Shown here piece after piece: positions 11,844 to 24,288 of a stretch of 64,000 bases of DNA. A model generated the notes under the pieces. That model made no database searches. It had not been told where the DNA came from and was given only the letters and a program-made list of their open reading frames with translations. This DNA is from Collybiopsis luxurians FD-317 M1 (taxonomy: Eukaryota > Basidiomycota > Agaricomycetes > Agaricales > Omphalotaceae). The translations under genes and the position numbers were made by a program. The stretch covers positions 272,947-336,946 of the forward strand of contig KN834809.1 of the NCBI GenBank assembly GCA_000827265.1, in the 5' to 3' direction. Within the stretch, counting starts at the first letter, position 1, and each line of letters begins with the position of its first letter.

Positions 11844-12648
11844 TTACTGGGAGTTGGAGTAGTGAAGCCAATCGTTGAAGTTCAGGTAGGGAACAGTGTC
11901 GCCTGTAAGAGTCCATTGTTTGATGTAGTTCCACCAGTTTGTGATAACGTAGTCCGCGTTTCTTTAACAAAAATAGTCAGCGAAAAGGGCGGAAAGAAGG
12001 AGAAATGCTAAAGATATTTACTCGGGCCAAGCACTGGTGTTGATTTCAGTCAAAGTTCCATACACAAAGTCGAGATAGTTTTGCTGAGTGATGGGGCATC
12101 CGCCTTCCTGCCAGGCGCAATCGCCAACGATTCCGGCATAGATCTATTGATACAGGCGGGGCAGGAGTTAGAATGAAAAGTCCTAAATAACGGTTTGCAG
12201 TATGCCAACACGTACATTGTAATCCAAACTCTGAGTCTCCGGAGCGTCAGGGACCGATTCTGCTCCCGTGGTGCATTGAATCATTTCAATGAGAGGAGTA
12301 ACACCCTGGCAAGTAGCAGCAGCGACGCAGGATTTGACACTCCAGACGTTAGTCGTGTTTGCTGCCGCGACGGCGAATCTACAGTTTTCGACCTAGGTGC
12401 ATTGTAAGTATTCTGATCATAACAGACGCGGTGAAGAAACCTTCTCGAAATCGACTTACCAAGTTGACGCAGGACTGGTCAAAGTTACCGTGGTAGGTTC
12501 CCCGATCGAACTTGAAGATGGAAACACATTGGCCGGGGTCAGGGTTTCTGGAGAGCACCTTCACCGGCGCAGGGTCCGCAATGGGGGATCCGTAGACAGT
12601 ACTGAGAACGGAGAGGGAGAGGGCAAGAACGGAGGCAGAAAACATCAT
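11844..12648 (-). CDS. Small secreted cysteine-containing protein, 201 aa
   Basis: Four exons (12648-12460, 12392-12216, 12143-12022, 11961-11844) fit in phase. The first 20 residues (MMFSASVLALSLSVLSTVYG) form a classic signal peptide, followed by SPIADPAPVKVLSRN, which could be a short pro-region. The mature part contains about eight cysteines (CVSIF, SCVNL, ENCRF, SCVAAATC, MIQCTT, GDCAW, GGCPI), suggesting disulfide bonds, and ends with an aromatic-rich tail (NWWNYIKQW, FNDWLHYSNSQ). I do not recognise a catalytic family. Size, secretion signal and cysteines place it among the small secreted proteins abundant in Agaricomycetes; an effector or cell-wall role would be speculation. Confidence 0.8.
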
Positions 12649-14179
12649 TGCTCAAGGATGGACTGGAGAGGAAGGGTAAGAAACAATGGCGTTGGAAAGT
12701 GTAGACAAATTTCGACCCATTTTATATACATACGGTCGACAAGGAGGATCAATTGTTTAGGAACTCGACAGAGGTCTGCGGGCCATTCAGACCGTGAAAG
12801 TACTTGGCTTGGCGAATTGGCCAACACCTTCGTTGACAGAATCACAGATGATATGTACTTCGTTTTGCCAAAAGTCCAGTTGAAACTTCATTAATTGATC
12901 CGATTTCACGCAAGATATGTTGAGCTTGTGGAGGCCTTCAAGCTTTCAGAGAATAAGATATAGCTCTTGGGATCTTTACAGGTTTAACCGGAAATCAGCC
13001 ATTATCCTTGTCCAAGCTTGAACATCTTCATCGAATCATAGTCAACCACTAAAGCGTACAAGCGTACAACTTGCAAGTCGAACTCTCTGCGGCTTTTCCC
13101 GCGCTCAGCACGGCGTTTCTTGCCCGCTCGTCCACCCATAATACAACCTAATACAACGCACAATGACGCTTTTATGTTACTCGTATTTCACTTCTCGCTG
13201 CCAAGACGCGCAACCACATCTATGTACATCAACGCCCACATACTCAAGTACTCACTCCTAGCACATCGGAACGATATCAACTTCCGATTGTCTGCGGCTA
13301 GTGTATTCCGAGTCAAAAACCATCACACAGCTGTAGGTGGACATTCGCTGCCCGTATACAGTGCAGAGGCGACGTTATTCGGCGCCGATCGAAGTTGGCA
13401 CATGTCCCCGAATCTGGCTATTTGGATTTGGCTCCGAGTCGATTTTCAGCATTCTTCTCATGGGGAAGGATAGGGAAGGTTGAATGTTTTGGATTCGGTC
13501 TATTCTACACTGTGAAACAGCCTTCCTATGAGAGCCGGAGAAAAGCAGGAGGATGGACGTATCAGGACCGTTTTTCATAGGTATTATCCTCTCTCATCTA
13601 AACTCGGACGTACCCGTACCTGTACTCGCACCTGCACTCTATGCAGGGCTTGAGCACTATCGGAATTCAGTAGCAGGAGAAGGTTCCATTCGAGTGAGTG
13701 GGAGTGCTTTGAGCTCAAGAAGGCTAGGGACAGATTGGTTAGGAAAGAATTTCAGTCAGGTAGAAGGAGATAGAGCGCACGGGTTCTCGCGACTAAGTGA
13801 CCACTGGGACAGCGAAGAAAATTTGGGGACCGAAGCTTAAACGGTACAAAATTCTTGTTCTAGACCGAGTGCTCATTCAGGTTTACATTTCCCTGCCCTT
13901 AAGCCCAAGAAGGCTGAACTTTCGAGCTCTCTACACCCAAATAGCCTAGTAGCGGAAGAGAACATCCTCGAGGGAGGGAACATGTGCCACACGCCTCTTT
14001 ACACGTACATTATATCCGATAGATGTCTAGAGCACCCTTGTTTCATCCGTTGATTGAGAGAGGCATCCGAGTCAGCCCCAGCGATAAATTGAGTACGCGT
14101 AAAGGACGCGCGACACGCCCACGTGCGGAGAATGATGTAAACCGAACTCTTCCCATAACCATCATCCCGAACACCCCCA
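12649..14179. other. Intergenic region without a supported gene
   Basis: About 1.5 kb between two divergent genes. Open stretches at 13120-13473 and 13553-13840 (plus strand) lack recognisable motifs or a splice partner. It probably holds the promoters of the secreted protein (minus) and Ctf8 (plus). Confidence 0.5.
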
Positions 14180-14866
14180 ATGATCATCCCAATCTCATTC
14201 CCATCCTCCTCTTCCTCATCATCATCATCCGAAACCCCAAAACTCCCACCATCCCTAGCCAAAATCTCACACGACGAAGTCGTCCTCGTCGAACTCCAAG
14301 GCGCACTCGAGCTCCAATCCGACCCATCGTCTCATCCAAAAGAGCGCGATGGAAAGTTTGTGGGGACGTTGAGTATTGATGAGGATTTGGTGAGTACCTC
14401 GATTTTGGATTCTTGTAAACGCATTACATTGCTTAAGCTTTGATTTTAATCGAATTCCCCTCCTCTTTCCTTCTCTCATTCACTTCTCCCACCCGCCCTC
14501 CTGTCATACATACCCACCTGTGTCACCCTATCCCAGAAACGACCCACCCTCCGAATCGGACACCATCTTCTCGAAGGGAAAATAGCCAATCTCGCAAAAC
14601 CCTTGGCCGTCCTTCACCGTGCCCGATCGAACGCGAGGGCTCCGGTCAAATCACGGACTCAAACCTCATCAGCCAACACTCACGAGGGTGAAGGCGAAGA
14701 TGAGGATGAAGATGTAGCAATGGACACACAGGCTGAAGAAGGTGCTGGGAACGACGAGGAGTTAGTTCTGGACCCTTCGGATATACAGTGGAACGCTGTA
14801 GCGGTCATTAAACGCAAGATCGTGTTCTCGAAACGACCAATGGTTATAGTGGGACGGCCAAGTTGA
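14180..14866 (+). CDS. CTF8: Chromosome transmission fidelity protein 8 (Ctf8)
   Basis: Subunit of the alternative clamp loader Ctf18-RFC, which acts at replication forks in sister-chromatid cohesion and checkpoint signalling. Two exons (14180-14389, 14537-14866) give 179 aa. Recognisable family motifs in order are VVLVELQGALEL near residue 34, GTLSIDEDL near 62, PTLRIGHHLLEGKIANLAKP just after the intron, and AVIKRKIVFSKRPM near the C-terminus. An acidic low-complexity insert (EGEGEDEDEDVAMD) separates the last two, and the N-terminus has a serine run. The length is a little above that of yeast Ctf8. The start is the first ATG in frame before the serine run; the protein could begin slightly differently, but the domain is complete. 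Confidence 0.9.
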
Positions 14867-15638
14867 CAGCTAGTCGACTATGATATCAAGTTTTGGTGAG
14901 GGGCGAGATGTGACAATGAATGCTCTGGATCAAGTGGAAGGTGCTGAGGATGACCGGACTCCAGGCTAATTGGATCTGGAGCGTACAGAGGGACAATATG
15001 GTGATTATCGAACACATCTCGAAACGACCCGCAGTCATAATAGGACATAGGACGGACGAGTGGAATATGTAGGATGACCAAGTCTACCGACGGACTTAGT
15101 TTAGGGCAATGCATTTACGTAGTCGATGCCAGCGCTCATCATCGGACAAAATTCAACGACAAATTTTTTACAATAGCAACTCGAATGATAATGAGATACA
15201 CCGAAAACAGAAAAGTAAATCTTTTTTCAAGAAATTATACCAGTCCTTTGCATAATTTATTCTATACGGTAAAAGTACTGTGGACGAACGTGAGTCATAG
15301 ATACGGACAAAGATAGCAACGAACATACCATCACGGAGATCTCCCAGCGATATGAACATGTAGTACAGGGGGAGAACTTTGCTTTTGATATTTGGTACTG
15401 ATGGCCATACGGGGCATGTGAATACAAGATGACAACTATAGCTAGGCATGTTGAACTTTATATCGAAACGAATACGGCTCTGACCGCAACGCCCAGAGCC
15501 GATCGTACTTCGACCGCGGATAAATCATATGATAATACAAGTGCACATTGGTTGCGGGTATTATGTGCGCACTCAGGAGGCGATACAGACAGCGAATGAG
15601 AGTTGGTGAGAGAAAGAGAGCGAGATCAAGGGAAGGCA
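14867..15638. other. Spacer with a decayed echo of the Ctf8 3' end
   Basis: No intact gene. Around 14970-15056 the plus strand resembles the last 30 codons of Ctf8: TCTCGAAACGACC recurs, followed by a diverged version of the GTTATAGTGGGAC segment, with stops and gaps. The rest looks like downstream sequence of the two converging genes. Confidence 0.4.
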
Positions 15639-16399
15639 TCAGTTGAAGCCATCAAAGTGACCCTTCAATATCCTTTCGCCCATTGGCGAAGGAGCACGAT
15701 GGGGACGGGAAGAAGACACGGTGGTTGAACGTCTGGGCCTCTCGCGTGGAAAGGGATAGCTTGGCGCTGTTGGGCTGACAGCAGTATTTGGAGGGGCTTC
15801 AGGAGGAGATTGAGGCTGTAGAGCGGATATAAATATCAGCATAGCACGACTAAGAATAACGCAGTGCGACAAACCTTGACGAAAGTAGAAGGACCGGTAC
15901 TGAGGGAAAGACGCCTCAGGAGACCGGTACCTCTCTCCAAATGAGATTCAGGAAGCGCAGGAGTATTGTTGGATTGATTGAAACGGTCAGCGACAGTCGT
16001 ACTGGCTCTGCGAGCATGATGGGCGGCGTGAGGTACAGATTGAGCACTTTCGTCTTCTACTGAAATAATTAGCTATTGTCTCGTGAAGACGACTTTGAAA
16101 TGCATACCTTCGAACACAGGAGCAGGTCCAAATTTGCGGAAGGGCAGCGTAGCACTGGTCTGAGATTTGTTGGGCGATTGTGCGAGGAAGTAGGAGAGAA
16201 TTGGAGAGCTGCCTGGAGAAGGGATTGAAATTCGAGGGCTCAACCCGGATAAAGGAGTTGGCAATTCGGTCGGAGAAGACATGGAGCCTGAGGAAGCAGA
16301 AGAGACAGAGGCCGAACGTCCTCTACCTGTTCGAGAGGTAGCGATTGGGATTGGGCTAGAGCGTCGGACGCGGGGTTCGTTGGAAGAAGTAGAAGACAT
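15639..16399 (-). CDS. Conserved disordered fungal protein, 217 aa
   Basis: Three exons (16399-16108, 16059-15875, 15815-15639) join in phase. The protein is rich in Ser, Pro and Arg and appears largely disordered, with many SP sites (RRSSPIPIA, SPRISIPSPGSSP). Near the middle is SYFLAQSPNKSQTSATLPF. The C-terminus PMGERILKGHFDGFN, preceded by a Pro-rich and Arg-rich stretch (APSYPFPRERPRRSTTV), is a tail I recall from other fungal hypothetical proteins, which supports a real gene. No enzyme domain or membrane segment is visible. The SP motifs and RRLS-type sites suggest a phosphorylated cytosolic protein, but no function can be assigned. Confidence 0.8.
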
Positions 16400-19300
16400 A
16401 ATAAGGAGAGAGATGGAGATGGAGATGGGAAGAAAAGTTGTCGAGTCAGGCGACCCTTTATATCTTTCAGAGTGCTGTGGGGCCTGGAAGATCTTTGAAA
16501 TCTAGATCTTCTAATTTATTTACGTAAGCAAAAACAGAAATGTTTAAATTCCATGTCTCCTCACTACTTTTCTAATTCACTCCTCTATCGTTCATCGCGC
16601 GAAATTTCTGTTCATTTTTTGTTCAGACGCGCCAAAAGCCCCCATCTTCCGCCTCAAAGCCACAGAGTTGCCATAGACCCGTTTCCCTGGTCCATATACA
16701 AATCCCTCGGCAACTCTATATATTTCCGTTTCGAGTTCGGCCAATCCCTTCAATGATTAGACACTCAACGTTACTCTATTACTCCCCTACCCCGCGTCAC
16801 GAGGCTCCCAATCTTGAAATTACCCCAGAAAAAGTAAACAAGTGCATACTACCTGCTTCCTTCTTCGATCGCTCTATTTGCCCCCCTTGGCTGCAGGCAA
16901 AGGCTTAGGCCGTGGAAGCTTATCTCGTTAAATGGCTTGTACCTACCATCTAGAATTGGATTAAGGTTCCAGGCTTACGGGCTCGTGCTCCTGATGACTG
17001 AGCTCACTCAGCAATCAGCCACGCTTACCCGGCCTAACCGTTCATATTTTCGGTGCCTTCCGATTTCTATGTAATTCCGGAATTTCACTTTGCAACAATC
17101 TCGCAGAAGAATGTCATAAACGTACATTCATTACAACGTGCTCGGCGCATGATATTCCTTTTTGACAACGATTGACATCCCAGTCTATCTCATTTCTTCG
17201 TTCCGCGCTGACTGACTGATCTCTTCAAAGAGGCTGACCTCGGAAAACACAGAACCTCGCCGTTGAATTACTGCACCACTATCAACGTCTTTATCGTGAC
17301 ATGGCCGTCTTCCTCAACGCCTAAGAATCCTACCTTTTTCAGATGAACTTCGATTCCATGACGTCCCAATGCTGTGAGCATTCCAAGTTTAGACGCGCAC
17401 ATTCCTTTACGGCTTGGAGAATGATCGTTTCGGAGTCAAATTTGCATTCTGCTCATTGACTGCGGTACCCACCACCGCACCACCACCACTACTATTAATC
17501 ACCTTCTTTCGTCATTCTATAGCAATATCGATAGGAAGCTCCGTTATCCATACTTAGCCTCGCGTTCTTGCCTCCACGCCAACTTTCCTGTTCCATCCTA
17601 TTATCTTTTCGGAGCTCTTCCTTCATTTCACTCCCCGTCATCCGCTGTTTTTTCAAGGTCAGATCCCGGACTTTGAATCATTTGAATGTCTCGATTCCGC
17701 TGTACGTACGACTTCCGTGTATTCATTCATGCGACCATCTCTCTGGGTTTTCCACAGCTCTATACATAACGAGTTGGTCTGCGATTTCTCATTCAGATGC
17801 AGGGATCGAAGAAGGCCTGCAAGCTTAAGATGCATAGAGTATGGGTCAGATGATGATGATACTTTTGCTCGTTTCGAACTGTAACAGTATACATTGCTAG
17901 TGTAAAAGTCATCATACCCATTCACTCTATGCAGTATAGTTGAGAGTCAAAGTGAATTTGAATGATGAGAGCACGCCGCCGGTGAGGGGTGTTTCTGCCG
18001 TTTGAGTTTCCAGGAGTATGGTCAAGAAACAGAAGCTGGTGCGAGAAAGCAGGGGGTCATGAGGGTGGGCTACCAGAGTACATACAGACCAATTTGAAGA
18101 ACAGAACCCTTAAGCGTTCAGCGCCACTGTATTCTCCGTACATACCTACATACAGTATGTGCGTGGCTCGGGAGATTTATTTCCTCGATCCTTTGAAACT
18201 CATCTAGTTCAAGGCTCCAGGATCAACTCCGCTAGGACGAATTAAGCGGTTGATGGAGACTAGTAATCCCCACTGCCCAGTCGCACAGATCTCGCGATCC
18301 CTTCGAGGGTGCACACGCCAGTACGAAATTTCCTTCCATGTTCTTATGAACTTCCCAATCTGACCCAAACGTAGTCCATGCTACTTGCCCTCACAGAAAA
18401 AAGCAGTCACCGGTTGATCTGTACGCTCAGGGTTCTTCTGAGTGCGGATTGGTGGGGTTATCGGCGTATCGCACTTAAGGTAGTAGCTAGAGTTGGAAAA
18501 TCGTCGGAATTCCACGGCGCCGGATTTATCTCTTCTATTTTTACACCACTGAATTACAAGAAATTGTAGGCAGATCAAGCAGATTATACTAAACTGGTCG
18601 TTCGGCATTCAATGCTATTCAAGTACGGACCCGCCGGCACAATCAGATTATCGCCGAGGATATGCCGATCGGCATCAGCACAAAGTCATGTGTATATCCC
18701 GTGACGGTGTTACCTGGTGTTACTCTCGCCCTACGCTCTACGCTGTACGGATCAGGAACTTTCCAGTGGTTGCAAATGGAGATGACGTGTCTCTTAAGAT
18801 ATATAGTCTCCCAGAACCTTCTAGCCCACTCAGAGTACTGGGCTTACGGTTTTAGCCGACTTCTAGCCTTCAAGCCCACGCTATCGACTCGAACACTGTA
18901 TTAGCACTCCCAGGAGGGAGGTACATAGATTTCTCGGACCTTGCTAAATCAATAGTCGAGCGGCAAGCGGCATCGCATATTTACGGTATGGATCCTACTA
19001 CCACTATCAGTGGGAAGGACGATTCGGAGCCGATTCCGAGGGCAGAGCATAGTTGGAGCAACGGGTAACAGGTGCATACCAAAATGAGGTTTCCGCAGTG
19101 CGCACTTATTCCATTACGACCAACGAGGTTCCCTAACGCCAATATAGAGTACATATATACGGCTTCCAGTAGAGCTGTGCCCTACGTACTTGCATTGTAC
19201 TGCTATAACTGAAAGCACCTTTGCCCAATGTCAATGTATTCATGAACAATAAAAGTGACTATCATGTCTCGTCTCGCATCCATAGTAGCTTCAAACACTA

Positions 19301-19512
19301 CCATACCTCCGGGAAAACCATACTTTGCAACGTCATTCGGTCCCTCGTATACGAGTCTCGAGGTCATGGCTGTGACAACACTCTATATACATATAGTTTT
19401 CAGTAAGATTCAACTACGAGCACCTTCCTGCATATATATACAAGTTCTAACGCTACAATATGTACCAGATAGATGATCATAAATCCGCAGCAAGGCAAAG
19501 CTACTAGACAAG
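16400..19512. other. Gene-poor 3.1-kb region
   Basis: No gene can be supported. Pyrimidine-rich stretches at 16.5-17.7 kb look like promoter or leader sequence. Around 18.69-19.06 kb a plus-strand frame reads VRIRNFPVVANGDDVSLKIY and, after a stop, IDSNTVLALPGGRYIDFSDL, which has coding character and may be a decayed exon of an unidentified gene. Confidence 0.4.
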
Positions 19513-21752
19513 CTAGTTCATTTTTACCGCATCCCAAGGAAAAGGTTCGTTGAGAGTCATGGATCCCTGAGAAATGTGCGATTTGGCACGTTCTTCAATC
19601 TTGAGCACTCTCGCGTACGTGTCCTCCTTCTCTTTGCTCAATACTGAAAGGTTTTGGCACCAAATCCTTCGCATCTTGGGAAGCGACAGCCGGATTCTCT
19701 CCAGAGTTTTCATCACTATCGATGCAGGCGTGTTCGTAACCTCCATAAAGTTGTATGCGCAGTACAAGTACCCTGTGGAACCGTCAGCACAGGAGCACAT
19801 AAGGGAAAGGGCAGGCGATCAACAGAGATTTCACTAAGTGGCTCACATGTATGAAGTTCATCGTCCTCAGGCAGGGCACCAGCAGCCTTGGTATACATCT
19901 CGATCGCAGACTGATAGTGACTGATAATGGTTTTGGGACTTCTGTCTGAACCAAATTCTGCCAGGAAATGATGACAGAGACCTTTGCAACTGGGCACAAT
20001 GAGAAGATATATGTACAAATCGGTCGAGGGAACTCACGCTAGTGCGCTTCCCTCGATGTTGCAGTAAAAGGATAGATAAAAGCCAAAGTCTGGGAGGTAG
20101 TTGAAATCTTTTGAGTTGTAAGGATTTTGCTTGATGTCTTTGAGTATGGCGTCAGCTTCTTCAAATATGTTCTCGATTAGTTCCATGTTCTCCTTGTCAG
20201 CGGAAAGAGCCTGCGGAGAAGAAATCAGATATTCTAGTAGAGTCAATGCCGCGAACAGGTGGTTACCGCCATTAAAGTATCTATGTACATACTCCACACA
20301 CCTCGACGAAATGAAAGATCAAAGATAGTACCTCTTTCATTACTCGGAACATCTTTCCAGACTTGACGTCCCCAGTTAATGACGTTGAGGGCGTTTTTGT
20401 GGGCTTCCATAGCGAAAGAGTGGTTTGATGCTACTTTCTGAGCAATAAACCCAATATAAATCCAATGTCTGCACATAAAAATACATTAATACCATGAATA
20501 GCTTAAGGCAGGAAGAACATTTCACCGAACAATGAGAGAGAGTGCTGGACGAGTACTGTCCCATCCTTCTTTCCGCAAGCGCTCCATCGCCTTTTCTTGG
20601 AGTGTCTCTGGACCTATTTCGATTGGCCAGGCATTCCAATGGTTCCTTTCGCATTGGACTAGAGAAAATTGAAACAGCAGCTCAAGAGAAGATCCCTCTC
20701 AAGATACTCACCCTGGTCTTTCATCTTGATTAAGAGATCTCCGTCTTCAATATGAAACACCCTGGTATCTCTCAGAAGAGCGTTGGTAATATCCGAAAGA
20801 ACCTTAAAGAGTCATCAAAGTCGAGACATGACATTGAACAAAGAGTAACTGACACCCATTCTGACATTGATGGCGCGCCCTCCTCCAACATTGATTTCCT
20901 TCATCTCCTTGAGTTTGACAATACCTTGAGTAAAGTCCTTCACCAGATAACTGAGGATTAGTTGATGACCGGCGGGAGAAGCCATCGAGTTTGACCTTGT
21001 GCGCGCAATATATGGACCAAGCCTGGTGGATTGAGTATCGACAAGTCGACTTTTGGCAAACATGCAAATATAACTCACAGAGCTCGCGGTGAAGTTGTCT
21101 CCGCTAATCTCTGGGAATATCTTCTCAGCAACTTCCCATGGCATGAGTCCAGCCCTTCTGTCAGCTTGTATAGCATTTCGAGATATCTGGAGAGGCTGGG
21201 CTGCAGCTTTGCGTGCTGCCTCTAGAAGAGTTTCGCAATGTTTTCGCAACTTCGTGTCGGCCGACGTCATTGGAAGCTTGGCCAAGGCTTCAAGGGTCTT
21301 TTCATACATATGGACGCTTTGAGTGTATTGTTCCAAAGCCTAAAGCAAAAATCACGTTCAGAAGTTCTCATTTAGATCATTTTGAAAAGCCTACATCCAT
21401 AGCAGACGCGCATCTGAACCAAGCTTTTGGATAGCTGGGATCGATTTCCGTTGCCTGCAATTGTGATTTCAACGATCCCTCTAGTTCAAAGAGCCCGTTT
21501 GAAAACTTACTCTTCGTCCATCTTCCAAAGCATCCAGGTATCTGAAGGGGGGTATGGCAGCTAAGCAAATTTGCCGAGACGTTTGACTTACTGATTCATC
21601 GCCAGTCGACAAGCTGCCCGATTAGCATAGAGGACCGCGTTATTATTATCCAGCAGAATCGCATCAGAATACGAGTAGTACGCTTTCAAGTATTGTCGCT
21701 CTTGAAAGAAAGTGTTTCCTTCGTCCTTCAGTCTTCTGGCTTCCTCTGACAT
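19513..21752 (-). CDS. TPR-domain protein, tandem copy A
   Basis: Starts MSEEARRLKDEGNTFFQERQ at 21752. The first ~120 residues are tetratricopeptide repeats of the co-chaperone type (LKDEGN..F, AVLYANRAACRLAMNQ, ATEIDPSYPKAWFR). Introns are short: exon 1 is 21752-21592, exon 2 only 31 nt (21541-21511), and about ten more follow. The long C-terminal region has blocks shared with copy B, such as NALNVINWGRQVWKDVP, the preceding LRKEGWD..RPAL segment, and the end LERIRLSLPKMRRIWCQN. The TPR half suggests binding to Hsp70/Hsp90-type partners; the C-terminal half is of unknown function. No membrane segments are seen. The overall gene and frame are well supported by comparison with copy B, but several middle exon edges are not resolved. 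Confidence 0.78.
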
Positions 21753-22046
21753 GTCGTAGAAAAGAGTCAGGGTGATACGATAGCTAAAGAAGTCAGGATA
21801 TCCCCTGCTACCAGGCCGCAGCAACGAAGGCACGATTCGAAGTAAAAGATTAGTGTAGAGATGCAGGAACACCTGTGGCCAAATTGTGGCGACGGACCGG
21901 CTGTCAGTTTACTTGTACGTCACCTGCGTACTTGCGATATATGTACTGCATGAACATTGAACACTACGACGTATATACAACTATTATACAGATATTACAC
22001 TACGCCCAAGCACTACATCCAAGCTACTAGATACAATACAAATATT

Positions 22047-24288
22047 TCAATCTTCAATCTGCCCGATACGATTCACAGCGGACCAGTCAAAAGGCCCATT
22101 CGGCGTAATAGTTTTCTTCGCGAGGAGTTCTTTGCCTAGTTCTTCAATCTTCAGCAGCCTCGCATACACCTGCACTCTGTGTCTATTATTTTTCTCCTGC
22201 CTCATATGCATACTCGGACCCCAAATTTTCATCATCTTCGGTACAGACAATCGAATCCTCTCGAGGATTTTCATTACGCGTGAAGTGGAGACATTGAGTG
22301 GCTCCATATACACATACGCGCAGTTGAGATACCCTTAAACGAGGATCAGCGTTCCAACCATCAAAGAGATCATCGACGTAGACACAACTCACACGGGTGA
22401 TTCTCGTCGTCTTCTGGCAAGGCATCAGCAGCTTCGATATAGAAATTCATGGTAGCCATCCAATGTTTTTTGAGTGTCTTTTTATCCAGAGTCTTGCTTT
22501 CGGATATTGTTTTGTGATACAGAGCCTTGCAGCTGTCAAATGGCATCACGTAAGAAATCACAACGAAAAAATGGGGAAGAAACGTACGCCAAGGCATTCG
22601 CCTTGATGCAATCATAGAAAGCCAGAGGAAATCCTATTTCGGGTTCATCGTATGGGTATGTATCCTCGTCCACATCCTTGATGATAGCGTTGGCCTCTTT
22701 ATAAATAGTTTCAAGCAAATCCATGTTGTTCTTGTCATAGTAAAGATTCTGTCGCCAGAACATCAAGAATCGGGCCTTTCGCAGAGGTATAGAAACTCAC
22801 ATCCATAAGAGAGAATATATACAGATTCCAGACACCTCTACGGAAGGTGATATCAAACATTGTACCTCTTTGTTCTTTAGGGACGTCTTTCCATAACTGG
22901 CGTCCCCAGTTGATCACGTTTAAAGCGTTCTTGAAGGCCTCGATAGCGTATGTATGATTCACTTCTAGCTTTCCTTTGAGAAAACCTATTATGATCCAAG
23001 CTCTGTAAGAACAACATCTAAGCCTGCATCCGATATCCGAGAGATAAATCAAAATCAAACCTAACGACCAAAGTAAGCGCGGGACGAGTTCTCTCCCATC
23101 CCTCATTCCGCAAACGCTCCAGGGCTTTTTTCTTGAGTTCTTCTGGGCCAATGTGCGGAGGCCAAGCATCCCAATGGTTACCTTCACACATGGCTGGGAG
23201 AGGTTGAGCGAGATATAGAACCACCGCGGGAAGAGAAATCTTACCTTGCTCATTTACCCTCGTCAAGAAAACAGGTCCATGCAGGCGGAACACCCGCCAG
23301 TCAAATATAAGACCATTGCTAAGGTCCGCGATGGCCTGAAAAAGGTCGTAAGCGACCAAAAGGAGGAAAAGATCAAGCACGCACTCCGAACTGAGCTTGC
23401 ATTCCTTCCTCCGAACGCTCAATACCGTTCATAACCTTGTCAGTACCCCTGGCAATGACCTGCAAGGGAATTGGGTTTCGCATTTTAGGCGCTTGTCAGG
23501 TACATACGAAGTTGGAGGAAGCAAGAACCCAAGCCTATATAACGCAAACAAATCAAAATGATCTCATGAAGGGGACAGGAAAGCGACATACAATGCTCTT
23601 CCTATTATTATTCCTCGCGATCTCAGGTAACAACCTCTCAGCAACTTTCCAGGGTTCAGCATTTGATCCAATAGGCCCTACAGCCAGGTCTTCCCGCGTA
23701 ACCATAGGTGGATTTGCTGCTCTTCGAGCATACGACAGGTTAGCTTCAACTTGCTTTTTGAACGTGGCCTCTGCAGCGTTGAACGGAAGTTTGGAAATCA
23801 CTTCGAGTGTTTTTTCGTACATTCCAATGCATTGGATGTATTGACCTAGAGCCTAGGACAAAAAAGCGTAGGGTAGCTGTAAGACATGGCCATGTTAAAA
23901 TATCATCTTTAGCATACCTCCAAAGCAGAACCATATCTGAACCAAGCTTTCGCATAATTAGGATCAATTTCTGTTGCCTAAAAAAAGAACAAAAAAGTTA
24001 GATAAGTTGAGCTCAGTGATCTTTTCCGATATCAAATTTACAGACCTTTCGTGCATCATCTTTCGCATCCATGAACCTACACCAAAATTTGTCAAAAAAA
24101 TAAATGAACTTTTTTGAACAAACATACTGATTCATCGCTATTCGACACGCTGCACGATTCGCATACAAAACCGTATTATGATCATCGAGTAAAATCGCTT
24201 TGGAGTAGAGCTCGCTCGCTCGAAAATACTGTTTCTTCGCGAAAAACGCGTTTCCTTCATCTTTGAGCCGTTTCACTTCATCTGACAT
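22047..24288 (-). CDS. TPR-domain protein, tandem copy B
   Basis: Paralog of the gene just downstream at 19513-21752, same strand and order. The ATG at 24288 gives MSDEVKRLKDEGNAFFAKKQ; the TPR region continues with AVLYANRAACRIAMNQ, FMDAKDDARK, and MYEKTLEVISKLP. The C-terminal half shares HWDAWPPHIGPEELKKKALE, NALNVINWGRQLWKDVPKEQ and LERIRLSVPKMMKIWGPS with copy A, and ends FDWSAVNRIGQIED. The conserved C-terminal blocks are separated by introns, so the gene is split into about a dozen exons. About 290 bp separate the two copies. I infer tandem duplication followed by moderate divergence with both copies kept; the function is unknown beyond the TPR module. Confidence 0.8.
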
